This document shows positions 20,154 to 31,410 of a stretch of DNA of 64,000 nt, piece after piece. Numbering within the stretch: position 1 is the stretch's first letter; every line of letters begins with the position of its first letter. The position numbers and the translations under genes were made by a program. Location of the stretch: assembly GCF_023566315.1 (NCBI RefSeq), contig NZ_JAKNSU010000001.1, one strand, 5' to 3'. Below the pieces are notes generated by a model. The model ran no database searches, was not told where the DNA came from, and worked only from the letters and a program-made list of their open reading frames with translations. This stretch comes from Edwardiiplasma whartonense. Lineage in GTDB: Bacteria > Bacillota_I > Bacilli_A > Mycoplasmatales > Mycoplasmataceae.

Positions 20154-21872
20154 CTAATCACCTACCTTCTGTGCTTGAATTGCTTCTTTTAACCGGTTTA
20201 GCTCCACAGGCTTGTTAATTTCAGGAGCCCGAGAATCTAATAATCAAGTTTTAGCAAAGTGGGTCGAACTCACTTTGAAAAATGGTGGTTCATATAAATA
20301 ATCAATACTTAAAGCATATTTATTTCTTGGTGCAAACGCATCGCCATGAATTTTATTAAATAAAGAGGGTGGGGTTCCATCAATTGCAAATAAATCTTCA
20401 CCAGCTTTTCCCAACTGTGGCAAAGAAGAAAGTAAGGCTCAAGTATAAGGGTGTTTTGGTTCTTCAAAAATCTCTTTAGTTAAACCATACTCAATAATTT
20501 GTCCTGCATACACAACTGCTACGCGATCAGCAATGTTGGCAACAACTCCTAAATCGTGAGTAATGAAAAGAACTGTGAAACCGTATTCTTTTTTTAAATC
20601 TTTAATCAGATTTAAAATTTGCGCTTGAATAGTTACATCCAGAGCAGTGGTTGGTTCATCACAAATTAGAATTTTTGGTTTACATGCCAAAGCAATGGCA
20701 ATTACCACCCGTTGACGCATTCCTCCAGAATATTGCCCAGGAATATCTTTCATCCGTTTTTCAGCATTAGGAATTCCGACTTTTTCTAATAAAGAAATCG
20801 CTTGGAGTTTTGCTTGTTGATGAGACACATCTTGATGAGCAAGAATCGCTTCGATCAATTGATATCCAATTGTTAATAAAGGGTTTAGACTTGTCATCGG
20901 GTCTTGAAAGACTGTAGCGATTGTTCCTCCTCTTAATCGTTTTAAATCACCTTCTGATTTAATTTTCTTGGTTCATAAACGTCGTTTTTCTAAACTTCAA
21001 GTTTCAGAAATAAAGTCAACTTCTTCAACGCTTAATTTAGCTTTTTTGGTTGCTAAAATTTTCTCAAAAGCACGTTTTAAGTAGACTTCAGTAGTTTTTA
21101 ACAGCTTCAAATTTATAAGTTTTTCATAATAATCTTGAATTAAATCTCGGGTTGATGAAGAAAGTTTATTCTCGCTTTGTTCACTAAAAGCTTCGACCAA
21201 CAAATCAACTCCTTGTTGAATGAAGTGATGTTTTTTTGGTTTCAAAGGTTCAAAATTATAACTTTCTTGCTCTAAAGTTTGAATTTGTTTTTCTAGGGTT
21301 TGAATTTGAAACATTTTTTGAGGATCAACCTGATTAACTTGTAATTCAAGTTCTTCTAAAGCTTCAAAAGTACCTTCTTCAGGTTCAACCAACCCTTTAT
21401 TTTCTTCTTGAGATTGAAAGACAAGTTTTTTTCGATTATCAACCACTTGAAGTTTTAAAAGTTCACTACGAGGATTTCGTTTCATTAAAGTTGCTAATTG
21501 TTTTTTTAAGTCGCGGATATTTCTTTTATTTGCTCGACGGATAATTGTTCGACTAACACTATCTAAAGCGTTGCGATGATATTGAACTAAATCGACATCT
21601 TGGCGAATTTCTGCGTTCAAATCTTGTTTAGTTGCCATCGATGGATAATACCCAATACTGCCTTGAGCAATATAACCATTTGCTTCTAACATATCAGTTA
21701 AAGTTTTAGTTAACACAGACTTTCCTGATCCTGATTCTCCTACAATCGCTACAGTCTCACCCTCATAAATATCAAAACTAATGTTTCGAATCGCAGTCAA
21801 ACTTCTTCCTCGTACCCGAAACTTAACAACTAAATCTTGAATTGAAAGAACAACTCTTTGTTTTTTTGGCAT
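20154..21872 (-). CDS. oppD: Oligopeptide ABC transporter ATPase OppD
   Basis: Partner ATPase of OppF. 572 residues. It has Walker A (GESGSGKSV), a 200-residue charged insertion (ELELQVNQVDPQKM... region), Q loop (VFQDPMTSLNPLL), signature (YSGGMRQR), Walker B (ILICDEP), FITHD, and the C-terminal peptide-transporter extension with HPYTWALLSSLP. The conserved Cys cluster of some OppD proteins that bind Fe-S is not evident. A TGA Trp codon splits it under the standard code. Confidence 0.94.
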
Positions 21873-21893
21873 ATTTTTTCCCTCAATTACTTT

Positions 21894-22889
21894 CTAGCGA
21901 TGATTCTTTGGATCCAAAGAGTCGGCAAAAACTTTACCCACCAAGAAGAAGATTACTGAAACTGCAGTAATTAAAACTACTGGTAAAATGATTAAATGCG
22001 GATATTCTTGTCATTGTGATCCTGCCATCACATTATTAATAATTGTTCCTAAACTAGTTTTTTTCCGGTCAGCTAAATTAATATAACCAAATCCTAAGAA
22101 AGACAGTGTCGCATCTAAACTAATTGCGTTAGGAATAGCAAAAGTTCCAGTTTGAACGATTACTGGTAAGATTTTTGGTAAAATGTTGCGGCGAATAATC
22201 TTTTGTGAACTACTTCCTAACGCCATTGAAGCAGTATTATAATCAGTATTTTTAACCAAGATAATCTGTACTCGAATCGTTGAAGCCATTGTAATTCAAG
22301 CTTGAATGCTGACTCCTAAAATCACTGGTCAATAACCAGGCTTTAATAAGAAGATTACAAACAAAAGCATAATCAAAGAAGGAACAATTGATAATAAATT
22401 GGTAATTTGAATAAAGAATAGGTCGGATTTACGGTAGTAACCCCAAATTGAACCAAGCACAATTCCTAAAACCAACTGAATTACAGTAATCAAGAAAGCA
22501 AATAACAGAGTTGTTTTCATTCCTGCTCAAATTTGGATTCAATAATCTTCACCTTGTAACCCTAAACCAAAAACATAACGGGTGCTGGGGGCTGCTGGAC
22601 TTCCATGACCAGGAGCATCAGAAACAATTGGATTAACAATTTTTCCTGCAGGAACAACAAACATCAAAACAATAAAAGTAATCAACAATACTAAGCAGAC
22701 AAGAAAAACTTTTGACTTAAACAAAAGTTTAGCCACAGATTTTCAATAACTATATGGTTTTGAAGACAAACGTTCGTTTTCAGCAGTTTCTTCACCCGCA
22801 ACAACAAACAAATCTTTGTCAAGATCGTGGTATTTGACATCATGATTATCATCAAAGTTTTTAATCTGTTGTTGATCTAATTTTGACAT
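21894..22889 (-). CDS. oppC: Oligopeptide ABC transporter permease OppC
   Basis: Inner-membrane permease subunit. 331 residues. An N-terminal cytoplasmic segment of about 50 residues is followed by one helix, a loop with GLGLQGEDYW (the usual LGTDxxGRD region, degenerate), then five helices with the EAA-like loop (TASMALGSSSQKIIRRNILPKILP) that contacts the ATPases. Starts at ATG 22887-22889; 21 nt separate its stop from oppD. Confidence 0.93.
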
Positions 22890-22915
22890 TTTGTAATTTC
22901 CTTTCTAAAAAAATA

Positions 22916-24178
22916 TTAGTTAGTTCTTTGCCCTAAACTAGTTCGAGGATCAGTTCACACAATCATTAAGTCTGAAAGCAAAGAAGCAAAAATTTGGATA
23001 AAAGCAGCAAATGAGACAAACCCAAGAATAACAAAACTATCTTTTTGGCCTCCAATTGCTGAGACGATATAACGACTCATTCCTGGAATGGATCATTGTT
23101 GCTCGACTAACATTGATGAACCAAATAGCGTCGCTGCAATATCAACAGGGAACTGACGAATAATTCGAATCCCTGCATTCCTAAAGATTTGAATATAGAA
23201 GACACGATTAGTACTTAGCCCTTGCGAATAAGCAAAACGAGTATAATCGTTAGTCATCTCGTCAATGACATATCTTCTGGTCATAATAATGTTGGTAGGC
23301 ATAATCATCACAATCAAGGTAACAACTGGTCAAAACTTAGTTCAAAATGATCCCGAAGTAAACAATCCCGAAGTTCCTAAACCAGCAATCGCTAAAAGAT
23401 ATAAACCTAAAACAATTACCACTGCTGGTACAGCAGTTAAAAAGACACTTATTCCGTTAATCGTCTGATCAGAAACCTTCTCTTTTTTCTTTGCTGCATG
23501 AATTCCTAATGGTAGAGCCACCAAATAAGAAATCACCACTGCCACTGATCCAAATCCAAATGAGTAAGGAATGGCTCTGTTGAAAATATCCATTACCGGA
23601 GTTCCAGGACTAGCAATTGCTTCTGAAGAAACTAAACCAAGAAAAACATAAACTTCCTTCGTGGTTTCACTTATCAATATAGCTCCATTAGCACCACTTT
23701 CTCACAACTGGTCAATGACAACTGTTTTGGGAATTAAAGGAAAGATGTTCTTTAAATAGTTTGCTAATTGTTGTCCTAAAGGTCCATAAACTCCAAACAC
23801 TTTCATCCGGTTAATCAATAAGGCTTGGGTTTGTTCCTCAGTTAAGTGCAAGTTACTAATATTACTTGGTAAATACTGGTTATCATCAGTGACATAACGC
23901 ACCAAGAGAAAAACAACAATAATGGCTATTAATAAAGTTGCTAAACCATAAATAATTCGACGCAATGAATAATTTAACAAGGGGTGATTAATATAAAATT
24001 TATAAACATTAGCACTGAAATCTGCTCACTTATGACGCAAAATAGTATATCAACTGTCATGAGCAAAGATTAACTCATCATTTAAACTAAATTGGGGAGA
24101 ATTTAAATCTTCTAAACTAATCGGGTTAGAAACATCATGGTACTGCTGCTCGGCATCGATTGGTGTTTTTTTAGCCAT
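22916..24178 (-). CDS. oppB: Oligopeptide ABC transporter permease OppB
   Basis: Second permease subunit. 420 residues, longer than the usual 310-330 because of an N-terminal cytoplasmic extension of about 65 residues (ISLEDLNSPQF...). The core keeps LLNYSLRRIIYGLATLL, a GVYGPLGQQLANYL stretch, and the EAA loop (DYTRFAYSQGLSTNRVFYIQIFRNAG). First permease gene after the 255-nt gap that follows oppA2. Confidence 0.93.
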
Positions 24179-24433
24179 AACTCTGGTATTCCTTTCCCTT
24201 TAAGCATCAATTGAATTGTTGTTAACTATTACCTTAACTTAATGTATAAATTAAATTATAATGCCAAAACTAAGAATCGCTCCTGCATTAGCATTACAAC
24301 AGAGGAAAAGTTAGTTTCTGGTGTCTTCAATCACACGCTAACTCTTTTCTGCGTTGACACTTATCATACCAAAAAACACCAATAAAAACAAGGTTATAAG
24401 TGCAAAATTAACTTTCATCAACCCAAATTGAAT
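24179..24433 (-). promoter_or_regulatory. Intergenic region between oppA2 and oppB with a structured hairpin
   Basis: The 255-nt gap contains a long imperfect hairpin at 24308-24353 (GTTAG/CTAAC and GAAAA/TTTTC with a 2-nt bulge, and GTGT/ACAC in the apical part). A TATAAT box (24255-24260) lies downstream of it, 77 nt before oppB. The hairpin is not followed by a T run, so it is more likely mRNA processing, stabilisation or regulation than simple termination. It could set the ratio of binding protein to permease. Confidence 0.45.
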
Positions 24434-26662
24434 TTAATTTTCTTTATTATTTAAAACAATATTGACTTCAATAACTGACAACAAATTTATCTTCACTTCT
24501 TTTAGACTATGCAACATTTTTACCCCGACATAACGTTTATCACTATTGCCAAAACCAACATGACTACGGGTAGATTCGTCAATATAAGTTAGCAGAGTTT
24601 TTGTAGTTCCATCAGGAACATAAAAAGGCATCAATAATTTATAACTGTATAAAAGATTGGCTTCTGCTGTGGCAAACTGTTGATATCTTATGGTTTTTTG
24701 CGCAGAATCAGCAATTTGATCAGCAGCATTAACCTGATTGGTGTAATCTACAAAATGTGCTAATAGTTTATAAACATAACTTTGATCGAAAAAACTATTT
24801 AAATAATTAGAATTAATCACCAATTGGTCAAGACTGGTTTGGTTTTGCTTATTAAAATTAACTTGATTAATAATTCGACTCAAACCAAAATAGTTCGCCA
24901 TATCACCTTGAATTATATAAGTTCTTAAAAAAGCTAACGGATCAAGAAAACCTGGTCCTCATCCTGTTAGAAACATACTAAAGTTTCCCTGCAATTGACT
25001 TGCTTGATAATCAGAATCATTCATTGTTCTTTTGGCATTAATTTTAACTAGATTGTTTGTGATAACGTTAAAAGTATCAATCATATCTTGAAGATAAATA
25101 TTTCAAGTCGAGTTGTAAACTCCACTCATCAACATCGTTAAACTAACTCCTTTCTCATAACCAGACCCAGTCAAATCACTTCGTACTTGTTGAATCAACG
25201 CTTCAAAGGGTTTTGCTTGTGCTAAAAGACTTCTAGCAGTAACATCAGTGATGATTTCATTACCACTTGGCGATAATAATTGTGAGTTTTGATAAAAAAT
25301 TTCTTGACCATCAACTAAAGAAACCGCGGTGCTGTTAAACAACTGGTTGTATGCATCTTGTAAATAATCTTGATAATCTAGTCCATCATTTCCTTTTAAA
25401 TGACCCCCGGGATTAAAAGTGTTTCTTAAAAATTTTGAATAAGGTAATCCATTATCAAAAGGTTCTGAAAAATAACGAACAAAAAGACTACGGTTCATCG
25501 CAAAAGCAATTAAAGTCCGTACCGAATCCAAACTCAAAGCAAAATTCGATTCCACTCCTTGTTGGTATTTAATGTTATTTCTTCCTTGATATTTCTCGTT
25601 ATCAAGCGCGGTTTCGGTGTTAAAAAAGTTAAACGACAAGTATCTAGTTCCTAAAGTTGGGTTTAAGATGTTGGTCAAACCACTAAATTTAGGATGATTA
25701 AAATCTGTTCCCACATACTTCTTTCACCCATAATGATCACTTGGTTGTAACCACACTTCACTATAATCACCAGTTTCAAACAATAAACGCGGACGAGCAA
25801 TATCAAGGTTTGCTAAGAACTGAAATCATATTTGATTAATAAAAACTTGATTAACAGCAAAATAAGCAGGATTTTTCACCAGTTTCAATAAATAAGATGT
25901 TTGATAACTTTTAATTAAATAAGGTCCAGTCGTTCAAACTTCTTTAGCTTTAATTCCATAATTATAACTTGCAAATAATGCTTTGGTTGGCGTGGGCGAA
26001 AAAGCAAACGAAGTTAAATAAGAGCGAAAGTAGGGGGTTGGTTGCGCTAATTTTAAACTAACAGTTTTAGGATTATCTTCATCAATAATAATCGCTTCCT
26101 CCAACAACATTAAAGCTTGCGGATTATTACTTACATCATAAGCACTTTTATTTTGGTTTTGTTCGTGGTCAAGTTGATAAATATCACTCACTGTTTGAGC
26201 ATTAAGAACCACAGAGGTTCACGTACTTATCACTTGAGAAACATTCATTGGGTTCAATACATACATTGCCGTATTTAAAAAATCTTTACCATCAATAGCC
26301 TTAACTTTTGTTCCTAACTCGTCAAAGAATGCCGCATCATCACGAAAGGTAAAAGAATAAGTGGTACTATCATCACTTAAACTTCCTATATCAGTTAACA
26401 AATCAGGAATTAAATCACCATCCCGATTGTTTTCTAATAAAGTGTCGTGAAGGTTGGCAAGTAAAAGAATATCATTAGTTTGCATTGTAGCTACTGGATT
26501 TCACGTAGTAGGAGAAGCAGAATAATAGGTTTTAAAGATATTGGTGTCAACCTTGCGATTTAATAATTTTTGGGTAGTAACAGGCCCACAAGCAAGCACG
26601 TTAATCGGAATGGTGATAAGCACGATTAAACTTAAAATCATGATAAGTAGTTTTTTTAACAC
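24434..26662 (-). CDS. oppA: Oligopeptide-binding lipoprotein OppA (copy 2)
   Basis: 742 residues. Signal peptide ending VLACG, then TYYSASPTTWNPVATMQTND, which aligns with the same region in copy 1, and FLTGWGPGFLDPLAFL near the C-terminus, matching ITGWSPDYADPSTYL there. The start is taken as GTG (26660-26662), because GTG-LLKKLLIMILSL gives a proper signal peptide and GGGAGA precedes it; no ATG is available before ATG 26641. It sits upstream of oppB, so the operon is flanked by two divergent binding proteins that may take different peptides. Confidence 0.9.
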
Positions 26663-26767
26663 AAGTTTAATCTCCCATTTCTTTTAAAAAATTATTATAC
26701 AAAATAAATAAAAATCAACTCCTTTTTTCTCCCTTCAACTTTGTTTGTAATCACATTAAAACCAAAT

Positions 26768-26773
26768 TATAAT
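26768..26773 (+). promoter_or_regulatory. Promoter -10 box of the 26798 gene
   Basis: TATAAT with a TTGTAA box at 26745-26750, 17 nt apart. Confidence 0.7.
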
Positions 26774-26797
26774 TAGAAAAAGGGTAACTAAAAATTG

Positions 26798-27310
26798 ATG
26801 AGTAAAAAAAAAGGTCAACATCCTGAGAAGTGACAACAACAGTTAAAAAATCTCGATCAAGCAAAAAATGATTATTTCAATCAAGAAGTTGATGAAATTA
26901 TTCAACAAACTTATGAAGAAAACGAAGCTTATCACCGACTTGTAACCTATAATCAAGCAAAAAAAATGCAATGATGACACTATTTAATTAGTTTTGGTGT
27001 AGCGTTTTTTTTTACTGGGATTAGTTTTTTAATTGGGTATTTAACTAAAAATAGTAACAAAGCTCCTGACTATCAAGCTGCAGGGTGGGCTAGTTTAGGT
27101 TTTGTTTTTTTATTAATCCTTTTATTTATGGTAATTAACTATAACAAAAATCGTAATGCAGAAAAGTATTTTCATGATAAACGAAGAAGATATCAACGCA
27201 CACTTTCGTTTGTCGAAGCCAAGCAATTATTGGTTTTAAAAATTATTTTCCTGGCAATTGTGCTTTTAAGTATTACTGTAATTGTGACCAATGTGGTTTT
27301 TCAACCCTAA
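26798..27310 (+). CDS. Small membrane protein of unknown function
   Basis: 170 residues. A charged, helical N-terminus of about 60 residues (LKNLDQAKNDYFNQEVDEII) precedes two hydrophobic helices, a basic stretch (HDKRRRYQRTL) and a final helix. I see no family. TGA codons for Trp near the N-terminus hide it under the standard code. The in-frame TTG at 26795 is an alternative start. It has its own promoter and terminator and is on the opposite strand to its neighbours. Confidence 0.75.
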
Positions 27311-27337
27311 AAAAACTAGGATAAATCCTAGTTTTTT
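27308..27337. terminator. Bidirectional terminator after the 26798 gene
   Basis: AAAAAACTAGGAT/ATCCTAGTTTTTT hairpin, perfect over 11-13 bp, directly following the stop codon. Confidence 0.92.
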
Positions 27338-27339
27338 GA

Positions 27340-27538
27340 TATTTAATTTTGTAGGTTGATAAGAAATAGTGAGGATTCCAGGGATATAATCAGGAGCTTT
27401 AACTATTAATTTAATTATGAATGAGATGGCAGTTTTGCTAAGACTAACACCAATTTTACTATTGGTTCAAAGATCGGTTTCTGCTCCATTGCTTCCCCAA
27501 GTAATCAGAGGACCTTCAAAGATAAAAAACAGAAGAAA
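27340..27538 (-). pseudogene. Decayed second copy of the lipoprotein beta domain
   Basis: Downstream of the stop at 27541 an open frame continues (in a different phase) reading GPLITWGSNGAETDLW and SFIIKLIVKAPDY..PGILTISYQ. This parallels TGAEYSLINGQW and SFSITLMVSVTGYESSYLTINYL in the intact lipoprotein next to it. It has no start and no proper end, and it overlaps the terminator of the opposite gene. I read it as a frameshifted remnant of an adjacent domain repeat. Confidence 0.45.
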
Positions 27539-27540
27539 AA

Positions 27541-28332
27541 TTATTCAATTGTGGCAATATCTAAATTTGAAACCACCTGGGTAAAAGTTATAATTTTCTG
27601 TCTTTTTTGACCAGGTTTTTGATCTAAAACTTCAAAATGAATAGTAACATTTTCAATTTGATCAAGACTAAAACGTAATTGTTCGTCTTCTTGAAACCAA
27701 GTGGCAATTAAATCAGTTCCTGGTTCAGCTCCATAATTAGGACCAAAAACAACAGTCTGGTCACCAATTTTTGCTCAGGCATGAACAAGTAAAGTATCAG
27801 TATCAGAACCAAGGTCAGCATATCATTGGTCAATCATTGTTTGAGGAATCACATAATCTCGTAACTCAACGTTGACCAACACCTCTTCATCAGGATGAGC
27901 GAGATAATTAATCGTTAAATAACTACTTTCATATCCCGTTACAGAAACCATTAAGGTGATAGAAAAACTAGTTGTAGCACTAATAGTAGAAAAACCTCAT
28001 TGTCCATTAATTAAAGAATACTCTGCACCAGTTTTTGGATCGGTTCAGTACTGGGCGGTGGCATTATTTTTTTGATCATGAACAAGCGAATAAACAAATT
28101 GGTGGGGATCGAGAGGTAGAATACTAACTCGTTTATAACCAGGATCAAGATCGATATAATTACTTAGGTCGAAAGCTTCCTTTTTGATAATTTTGATTCT
28201 TGAAGAAGTTAAAGGCACTTTAGGAGGTTGATGACCAACTTCATCTTGACTTAATTTTCCACAAGCGATTATGATACCAATAGCAGTTGAATCCATTCCT
28301 AAAGTAGCTAAAATACTCAATATTTTTTTAAT
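27541..28332 (-). CDS. Lipoprotein with beta-rich extracellular domain
   Basis: About 263 residues. Signal peptide KKILSILATLGMDSTAIGIIIACG with a lipobox Cys. The mature part is beta-rich with strand pairs of Ig-like type (TSFSITLMVSVTGYESSYLTINY), function unknown. No ATG, GTG or TTG precedes the normal KKILSIL, but an ATT at 28330-28332 directly before AAA-AAA has an AAGGATGG site upstream. I take this ATT as the likely start; a TTG at 28318-28320 (four codons later) is the alternative. It has no clear partner genes. Confidence 0.75.
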
Positions 28333-28404
28333 ATTTAACCATCCTTACTTTTTTAGTTTTATTATAAGACAATTTTATTATTTAACGATAAATTTTAAGA
28401 AAAA

Positions 28405-28430
28405 AAATATTGGTTGAAAACCAATATTTT
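28405..28430 (-). terminator. Terminator of the RNase J-like gene
   Basis: AAATATTGGTT/AACCAATATTT stem of 10 bp or more followed by a T run on the minus strand, overlapping the stop codon. Confidence 0.85.
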
Positions 28431-30273
28431 ACTTATTTTTTGACTCAATTTTTGTTTTAGGATTATTTTTAGAAGATTGATGACGATTCTTTCCTGATTT
28501 AATTTGGTGCTTTTTAGCATCTTTTCCTGGTGGAATTGTTGCTTTATGGACATAATTTCGAGACTTCTGTGAACGTGCCAAGACTGCTTTCAAGTTGAAA
28601 TTACCATTAATTTCATTAACAATACACAAAATCATCGGATTTTTCCCAGATTCTTGTTTAACCAACGCCTTTACTTTATTAACAATCTCACGTTTAACAT
28701 CATCTAAACTATATTTATTAGGATTCTTTCTAAACAACTCTGTTGATTGATCAAGAATTTGATTAACTTCTTTTTGCATGATTTTTGTAACTGGATTATC
28801 TTCACTAATATAAAGCACTCCGCGCATCTGAATATCAACTAAAGAAACCGAAGCTTTGCTCTTGCTATCAATTGTGGCCCCAATAATCACTACACCATCC
28901 CCAGCAAGTAATTTTCGTTCATTTAAAACGACATTACCAATATCACCAATTCCTGATCCATCAACATAACTATCGCCACAAGGAATTGTTTTATCCATAA
29001 TTGCTAAATGTTTACTACTAATTTTTAAAACTTGACCATTGTCAATAATTCCCACATTTTCAGGCTTAATCCCAGCCTCAACTGCTGCTGCTTCGCCTTT
29101 TAAAAACTCTTTGTATAATCCTTTAACAGGAATAAAGTATTTTGGATGAAACAAGTTATTTAACATCTTCACATCTTCATAACTAGCATGCATTGATCAA
29201 ATATTCTTATCACTCAACGCAATTAATTTTGCATCAGTTCTTGCTAATTCATCTAAAATTTCAGCGTGACGCTTTTCGACTCCTGCTGCTGGAGGAGTGG
29301 CTAGAATGACTAAATCTTTCTCACTAAGTTCAATTACACTATCATTGCCCATCGCAATTTTAGCTAACTTTGAATAAAGAACATCACCAGTTCCTGAAAT
29401 GATTAAAACACCATCATCAGAATTCATATAATCTTCAACACTCATTAAGTCATCATTAGTGATTTTAAAATCATCATGAATCATATCATTTTGTAAAATT
29501 GTTGCCATTGTTCGACCATAAATAGCAATTTTTCGGTTATTTAGCTTGGCTTGACTGACAATTTCACCAAGTTTAAAAATATCTTCTTCAAAAATACCAA
29601 TAGCAATCCGGATTTTCTTTTCTTTAAACGAACTGGCAATATAACGCTCAATCTTATGATTTGGCACTGTGTAAGACATTCTTGAAGCAAACTCAGTATC
29701 AGCAATTAAAGCTAAAACTTTTTGATCAGCAATTTTGTTTAAGTGATTAAAATCAGTTGAAAAGTAAGAAGTCTCTTGCCCATCAATGATGTAATCTCCA
29801 GCATAAACAATTACCCCTTCACTAGTGTGCAGTGCAAACCCAAGAGATTTTGGTGAAGAAGCAGTTAAACGAAAGGTTTCAAGTTTGTTTTTACCAAAAT
29901 CAATAATTTGCTTATCATCAATAATTTTAAAATTAGCGGTTTTGTTTTTTAACACAGAACGTTCTAATTTAATTCTTAGAATTGTTTGGGTGATTTCATT
30001 ACAATAAATAGGAACATCTAAATCTTTTAATAAAAATTGTACTGCTCCAGCATTATAAGAAGCAGAATTGGATAAGAAAATTCCTTTAACATGTTGGGCA
30101 TTGTTAATTAAAAAATCAAAGTTTGGAATTACAACATCAACACCTAGAATTCCTTTTTCAGGGTACTTAATCCCACAATCAAAGACAAACAAATCCTCGT
30201 CAACTTGAACGACAAAAAGGTTTTTCCCCCGTTCATCTTGACCCCCTAAGGCCATAAACTTTATTTCAGCCAT
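28429..30273 (-). CDS. RNase J-family protein lacking catalytic metal ligands
   Basis: RNase J is a metallo-beta-lactamase/beta-CASP ribonuclease that matures and degrades RNA. 614 residues; the fold is clear from MALGGQDERGKNLFV, SGTGD, and FHPKYFIPVKGLYKEFLKGEA. However, the HxHxDH metal-binding loop is replaced by SNSASYN at about residues 68-74. The His usually before SIPDS is missing (TASSPKS). The Asp of AGDY and the His of SMHAS are kept. It is therefore probably inactive or regulatory, like J2 in some firmicutes. Its C-terminus is a long basic tail. Confidence 0.85.
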
Positions 30274-30499
30274 TTTTTAACTCCAATCTTTTTCCTCTTA
30301 TTTTTACTGTTAAAAACACTATTTTCCTCATAAAAAAACAAATTATTCATTCTTAGCAAAGAGTATATAATGATTTTTAAAAGGAATTAATTAACTATAT
30401 TTTACTGGTTTTGTTAACGTTTAGCAACCAAAATAGACGGTTTAAAAGTAGATGGATCTTTACTATAAAATAATAAGTTAAATTTAACAAGAAAAGGGT

Positions 30500-31291
30500 T
30501 TAGTTACCAACAAAGATATCTTTTAGTAAAGCGGCGCGATTAATTTTATTGGTGGTAATAATTTTTAACTTAATCGCACTAATTTTAACCTCAATGGTAG
30601 CAAAAGTTGTAGCAATAATTCTAGCATCGCCAACTACGGTTAAAGCATCATTTACTTTAAGTGAGTTAATCTGAGTTAATCTAATAGTTTCTTCATGACA
30701 GAAGATAATTGGAGCATTGATTGTATGAAACAACACCGTAGAAACTGGAGCCACTTCTTGCATCTCAAATAATTCTTGACTGGTTGGATAGATAATGGCT
30801 CCATTGATTGACTTTAAATATCCTGTCGATCCACTCGGAGTAGCAAAAACCACTCCTGTCCCCTTGAAATTTTCTAATTTTTCATCATTGACAAAAATAC
30901 TAAATTGCTGAGGCACCACATCATTTAAAACTTTCAGTTCGTTAATGACAAAAAACGTTTTCTCATCAATTTTTACCTCCAAAAGGGGATATTTATTAAT
31001 TTGACATTCATTTAAATTAAGGTTAGTTTTCAATTCCTTAGGATCAAAAAGGTTACGATTAGTATAAAAACCAATACCGCCTTTTTTAATCGGATAGAAT
31101 TTAATTTGTGCTAATAAATGATTAAACTGCTTAACTGCTTTTAAAAAAGTACCATCACCACCAATTACAAAAACATAATCAGGATTTTCATCATCAACCA
31201 CTCACGCTTGATCTGATGTTAGTTGCTCAGTTAGTTGGTTAGCTAAATCTAAACTTTCAGGATAATCATTTTTGACAATACTATACTTCAC
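30500..31291 (-). CDS. nadK: NAD kinase
   Basis: Phosphorylates NAD to NADP. About 263 residues, within the usual range. It has the GGDGTFL signature, GFYTNR, and FATPSGSTGYLKSINGA (family consensus TPTGSTAY). The start is taken as GTG 31289-31291 (MKYSIVKND), which has AAGGAG at a proper 8-nt spacing. The upstream ATG at 31295-31297 lies only 2 nt from that site. A TATAAT at 31325-31330 lies upstream. Confidence 0.93.
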
Positions 31292-31410
31292 ACACATTGC
31301 TCCTTAAAAGAAAATATTACTCTCATTATAATGTTTTTTAGCTTTTATGTTGTTTAGTTTTAAATAAAGGTACAATAAAAATATTATCAATCCAGAGATG
31401 AGGTTCGAAA

